Shown piece after piece: positions 53,304 through 56,675 of a DNA stretch of 56,675 nucleotides. The position numbers and the translations under genes were made by a program. How positions within the stretch are numbered: position 1 is the first letter of the stretch; each line of letters opens with the position of its first letter. The notes under the pieces are model-generated. The model was not told the origin of the DNA and did not search any database. It saw nothing but the letters and a program-made list of their open reading frames with translations. The stretch spans positions 1 to 56,675 of the forward strand of contig NZ_SIJH01000018.1 in NCBI RefSeq assembly GCF_004762095.1, given 5' to 3'. The DNA is from Tabrizicola caldifontis (GTDB taxonomy: Bacteria > Pseudomonadota > Alphaproteobacteria > Rhodobacterales > Rhodobacteraceae).

Positions 53304-54329
53304 TCAGGCGGTGGCTCCGGCAAAGATCTCGAAGCCGGTGTCGATGGTGGTCTTGGTCGCGGGGCGTTCGGGGGCCTGAAGGATGGCCTCGATGGATTTC
53401 TGGCCGATGAGGAAGCGGTTCGAGCGGATCGTGGACAGGGGTCTTGGCAATTCACGCCCGATTTCCAGGCCGTTGAAGCCGAAGATCGCGAACTGATCCG
53501 GGACCGAGATGCCTGCTTCGATGCAATGAAATATCCCGCCCACAGCCATGTCGTCGTTCGAATAGACCGCTACGTCCACGTCGGCCATGTGGCGCAGCTG
53601 CGCTGTCTGCTCCTTGCCGGCGCCAATCGAGCTGGAGCCGTCGGCGATGGCATGGGCGATAACGGACAACCCTGCCTCGGACAAGGCCTCGGAAAGACCG
53701 TCATACCGCTGGCGCGCGCGGCGATCCGAAGTCCAGTCGTGCCCGACATAGCCAAAGCGCCGGTAGCCGCGCTCGATCAGGTGCCTGCCGGCTGCATAAC
53801 CGGCCTTGCGATGCGACATGCCGACCGCAATGTCGATGGGGGCGCTGTCGATCTCCATCATCTCGACCACCCGCACCCCGCTTTGATCCAGCATGCGCCG
53901 CGTCGCAAGCGTGTGCTCGAAGCCCGTGATGAGGATCGCCTTGGGCTGCCATGACAGGATGCCGCGAACCAGCGTTTCCTCGTGATCCATCTCGTAGTCG
54001 CTTACGCTGATCACCGCCTGATACGGGGTGCCGCGCAGACCGGCATTGATCCCCTGAAGCACCTCGGGAAAGACGATGTTGGAGAGCGAGGGAACCACGA
54101 CGCCCACAAGATGCGTGTCGAGCGAGGCGAGCGATCCGGCGATGCGGTTCGGCACATAGCCAAGCGCGCGGACGCTTTCCATGACCCTCTGTCGGGTCGC
54201 CTCGGCCACCAGACCTTCGTTGCGCATGATGCGCGAGACGGTGGATTCGCTGACATCGGCGTGCAGCGCCACATCCCGCAGGGTAACCTTGACCTTCCGG
54301 TCGGGCAGCCGCAGCTTGGTCTTCGTCAC
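53304..54329 (-). CDS. LacI-family transcriptional regulator
   Basis: A 341-residue LacI/GalR regulator. The HTH (about 15-40) reads VTLRDVALHADVSESTVSRIM and the hinge helix VPNRIAGSLASLDTHLVG is intact. The effector domain is of the periplasmic-binding-protein type. Its place behind a sugar ABC ATPase and an NAD-dependent epimerase/dehydratase suggests that it controls a local sugar operon; the sugar is unknown. A hairpin lies between it and the epimerase gene, so it may be expressed at another level. Confidence 0.88.
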   Translation of the reverse strand: MTKTKLRLPDRKVKVTLRDVALHADVSESTVSRIMRNEGLVAEATRQRVMESVRALGYVPNRIAGSLASLDTHLVGVVVPSLSNIVFPEVLQGINAGLRGTPYQAVISVSDYEMDHEETLVRGILSWQPKAILITGFEHTLATRRMLDQSGVRVVEMMEIDSAPIDIAVGMSHRKAGYAAGRHLIERGYRRFGYVGHDWTSDRRARQRYDGLSEALSEAGLSVIAHAIADGSSSIGAGKEQTAQLRHMADVDVAVYSNDDMAVGGIFHCIEAGISVPDQFAIFGFNGLEIGRELPRPLSTIRSNRFLIGQKSIEAILQAPERPATKTTIDTGFEIFAGATA

Positions 54330-54349
54330 TCCACGCTCCCCTTGCGCAA

Positions 54350-54372
54350 GGCGCGGCCTTTCCGGCCGCGCC
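54350..54372 (-). terminator. Hairpin between epimerase gene and LacI gene
   Basis: Nine-base perfect arms GGCGCGGCC (54350-54358) and GGCCGCGCC (54364-54372) with a five-base loop, in the 60-base gap between two genes in the same direction. No long T run follows (TTGCGC), so it may be a partial terminator or an mRNA stabiliser. Confidence 0.5.
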
Positions 54373-54389
54373 CCGGTTCTGCACTGATC

Positions 54390-55283
54390 CTAGCGCTTTA
54401 CATAGTTGCGCCAGTCATGCGCTTCCTTGAAGCCCAGAACCTCGCGGATCTTGCGGTTTGACAGCGGTGCCTCACGCGGGCCCATCGGGCGGGTGATCGG
54501 CGTGTTGGGCGCGTATTTCTTCAGGAATTCTTCGGTAGGCAGGTCGGCCGTGATGGTGTCGTTCACCGCGTTGAACACCTGAAAACCCAGGCCGTCCTTC
54601 TGGATGCAGAGATGCACGATCTCGCCGAGGTCGCGGGCGTCGATGTAGCTCCAGGCGTTGCGCTTGCGTGACATCGGATTGTCCAGGTAGCCCGGGAAGT
54701 TGGAATATTCGTGCGGCTCGATCACGTTGCCGATGCGCAGGGCATAGATGTCAGCCCCGTAGCGCATGGCGAAGGCGCGGGCAGTCTTTTCGTTCACCAG
54801 CTTGGACAGGCCGTAGCTGTCCATCGGGTCGATGTCGTAATCCTCTTCCAGGGGAAAGGCGTGATAGTCCTTGTCGCCTTCCGCGAAACAGACGCCATAG
54901 GTCGTCTCCGAGCTTGCGACGATCACCTTGCGCACACCCAACTTCATCGCCGCTTCGATGACGTTGTAGGTGCCCACGGTATTGGCGGCGAAGGTAACGT
55001 TGTCGGGCTGGATCATCACCCGGGGCACAGCGGCGAAATGCACCACGGCGTCGGGCGCCTTGGGCGGCGCACCCTCGTCATAGCCACTGAAGCCGAAATG
55101 GGTGGTCAGCGCGTTGAACACCTGGCCACTGTCGGTGATGTCGGTGATCAGCGTGTTGATGCCCGGATGGTCGAAGGGCTTCAGGTCAAGGTTCAGGATC
55201 GAATAGCCCTTGTTCAGCAGATAGGGCAGCATGTGCCGCCCCGCTTTTCCGGTCCCGCCGGTGAAGATGATGCGTTTGGCCAT
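54390..55283 (-). CDS. NAD-dependent epimerase/dehydratase (extended SDR)
   Basis: A 297-residue extended short-chain dehydrogenase. The cofactor loop is TGGTGKAGR (8-16; G-x-x-G-x-x-G), and the catalytic pair is Tyr157/Lys161 (YGLSK) with Ser125/126 (IVASSETTYG). Similar proteins act on uronates, UDP-sugars or sugar acids; this one could be a uronate dehydrogenase or lactone-forming enzyme. Start fixed at MAKRIIFTGG. It lies between the ABC ATPase and the LacI gene. Confidence 0.82.
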   Translation of the reverse strand: MAKRIIFTGGTGKAGRHMLPYLLNKGYSILNLDLKPFDHPGINTLITDITDSGQVFNALTTHFGFSGYDEGAPPKAPDAVVHFAAVPRVMIQPDNVTFAANTVGTYNVIEAAMKLGVRKVIVASSETTYGVCFAEGDKDYHAFPLEEDYDIDPMDSYGLSKLVNEKTARAFAMRYGADIYALRIGNVIEPHEYSNFPGYLDNPMSRKRNAWSYIDARDLGEIVHLCIQKDGLGFQVFNAVNDTITADLPTEEFLKKYAPNTPITRPMGPREAPLSNRKIREVLGFKEAHDWRNYVKR

Positions 55284-55311
55284 TGTATGTCTCCATGTCT
55301 TCTTTCTCTTC

Positions 55312-56551
55312 TCAGCCCGTCGCCGCCAGCATCACCCGTTCCTGCGTCGCATCATGGCGGCCAAGGATGCCGCTTATCCGGCCCTCCTTCAAGACGACCA
55401 CCCGGTCGCTGATCGCAAGAATCTCGGGCAGATCCGAAGACACGACGATGATCGACATGCCATCAGAGGCGAGGCGGTTCAGCAGGGCATGGACCTCGGC
55501 CTTGGCGCCGATGTCGATGCCGCGGGTGGGTTCATCCACGATCAGGATGCGCGGGCGTCGTGCCACCCATTTCGCGATCACCACCTTCTGCTGATTCCCG
55601 CCCGACAGGTTCAGCACTTTCTGTTCGGTCGAAGGCGTCTTGATCCCTAGGCTGCGCACGAAGCCGCGGCAGGCTTCGGTCTCGCGCCGGCGGTTCACCA
55701 CATCCAGGCGGCAATAGTTCGCGAGATGTGTCAGGCTGAAATTCTCGCACACGGACATGCCCAGCACCAGGCCCTGTTCCTTGCGGTCCTCGGTCACGAA
55801 TCCGATGCCCTGCGCAATGGCGTCCGAGGGACTTTCGATCCGCACCTCGCGCCCGTCGATGGCGATCTGGCCGACATGGGCGCGGCTGCCGAAGATCATC
55901 TCCATCACTTCGGTCCGCCCGGCGCCGACCAGGCCGAAGAAGCCCAGGATCTCGCCCTTGTGCAGATCGAACGACACATCGCTGACCCGCGCCCCCTGCG
56001 CTGTCGGGCGCTTCAGCCCCAGTCCACGCACAGACATCAGCACCTGGCCGGTGGCATGCGACAGATGCTCGCCAAAAAGCTGCGACAGCTCGCGGTCCAC
56101 CATCTTGCGCACCAGAAGGTCACGCGTCATCTCGCTGGCCGGGCGGCTGTCCACAGTCTCGCCATCGCGCAGCACGGTGATCCGGTCGGCGATCTCGAAG
56201 ATCTCGTCCATCCGGTGCGAGATGTAGACGATGCCGATCCCCTGGCCCGCCAGCCGTCTGACCATCCGCGTCAGCACCGTGGCCTCGTGGTGGCTAAGCG
56301 AGGCGGTGGGTTCGTCCATGATGATCAGCCGCGAACTGTAGGAGATCGCGCGCGCGATCTCGACCATCTGCTTCTGGCCGATGCTGAGACCGCCGACCTT
56401 GGTGTCGGGGTCGATCGAAATGTCTAGCTCTGCCAGAACGGCGCGAGCCTCGGCGTTCATCCGGCGCCGGTCGATCAGGCCGGCCGCGGTAAGCGGCTCG
56501 CGGGCAAGGTAGATGTTCTCGGCCACGGTCATGTTGTTCACGACCGCAAGC
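55312..56551 (-). pseudogene. Sugar ABC transporter ATPase, cut at the N-terminus by IS21
   Basis: An ABC ATPase of the two-domain sugar type (RbsA/XylG-like). The window holds the second part of NBD1 from ELAVVNNMTVAENIY onward (signature LSIGQKQMVEIARA, Walker B RLIIMDEPTASLS), and all of NBD2 (degenerate Walker A GLVGAGRTE, signature LSGGNQQKVVIAKW, Walker B ILIVDEPTRGIDIG). The first ~90 residues with the first Walker A are missing: the reading frame meets the IS21 terminus at 56552. An internal GTG (56541) could start a fragment, but that cannot bind ATP at site 1, so the transporter is probably dead. Confidence 0.85.
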
Positions 56552-56675
56552 TGTTGATTTCCACCCAGAACTGAGCCGGGTTTTCCATCGAGAAGTGAGC
56601 CACCTCTGATTATGGATTTCGGCTCAGGCTGGGGTCAAGGCATGGCTGTCTTCCTTCTTTTTGCGGGTCGCTGCG
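56552..56675. mobile_element. IS21-family element, terminal part
   Basis: The sequence starts TGTTGATTTCCACCC, the terminal motif of IS21-family elements. Inside there are two imperfect 19-base direct repeats, TTCCACCCAGAACTGAGCC (56559-56577) and TTCCATCGAGAAGTGAGCC (56583-56601), the multiple transposase-binding repeats of IS21 ends. It interrupts the sugar ABC ATPase gene in frame. The remainder of the element, and any target duplication, lies beyond the window edge. Confidence 0.85.
56624..56675 (-). CDS. Possible C-terminus of IS21 helper ATPase (IstB)
   Basis: A minus-strand open frame comes in from the right edge and ends at TGA (56624-56626), ending ATRKKKEDSHALTPA. The place, just inside the terminal repeats of the element, and the basic end fit the last residues of IstB, but only 16 residues are visible and there is no diagnostic motif. 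This may be chance. Confidence 0.3.
   Translation of the reverse strand, partial: AATRKKKEDSHALTPA

Overview
The window is GC-rich, gene-dense DNA from an alphaproteobacterium, almost certainly Rhodobacteraceae (Rhodobacter/Paracoccus/Tabrizicola-like). The evidence is the infA-maf-rng-yacG operon, a PccR-type regulator beside propionyl-CoA carboxylase, choXWV with betI-betA, DUF2948 next to murA, and several small Rhodobacterales-type lipoproteins. Most of it looks like ordinary chromosome. Both ends lie in insertion sequences: an IS5-type transposase start at base 1 and an IS21-type terminus at the right end. The window may therefore be a contig broken at repeats.

Layout. 1-2.3 kb: IS5 end, tRNA-Phe, yacG/rng/maf/infA (minus). 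2.4-6.0 kb: P-type cation ATPase, GNAT, NTF2-like protein. 6.3-7.9 kb: two glycerol-type ABC permeases with no ATPase or binding protein nearby. 7.9-9.4 kb: PepSY protein, cytochrome b and membrane-tethered LuxR-type protein in one tight operon. 9.6-18.9 kb: perM-like gene and hdaA, then ppk1-ppx behind a Pho-box-like sequence, followed by a run of overlapping housekeeping genes. 19.1-30.5 kb: propionyl-CoA assimilation (scpA, pccA, pccB) with small envelope proteins, and the regulator pccR, with TTTGCAAA operators in front of both pccB and pccR. 30.6-36.1 kb: choline oxidation and uptake (betA, betI, choXWV) around a BetI-like operator. 36.3-41.6 kb: topA, dprA, gabT. 42.3-47.2 kb: glycine-zipper lipoprotein, the biotin importer bioMNY, and a convergent aroQ/AMP-ligase/thiolase operon. 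47.3-49.2 kb: metF and divergent metR. 49.7-52.9 kb: L,D-transpeptidase, inositol-phosphatase family, DUF2948, murA. 53.0-56.7 kb: tRNA-Thr, then a sugar locus (LacI, NAD-dependent epimerase/dehydratase, ABC ATPase) whose ATPase gene is cut by the IS21 element.

How the genes work together. PccA/PccB (biotin-dependent) convert propionyl-CoA to methylmalonyl-CoA and ScpA converts that to succinyl-CoA; the epimerase is not here. PccR should sense the acyl-CoA status and act at the TTTGCAAA sites. BioMNY supplies the biotin cofactor. ChoXWV imports choline and BetA oxidises it; betB is not in the window. Ppk1 and Ppx make and degrade polyphosphate, probably under phosphate control.

The most unusual items are the YhfS/YhfT-like thiolase and ligase beside bioMNY (the thiolase lacks its second catalytic Cys), the PepSY/cytochrome b/membrane-LuxR operon, the helical spacing of the PccR sites, and the orphan ABC permeases. 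I saw no CRISPR array, prophage or rRNA.
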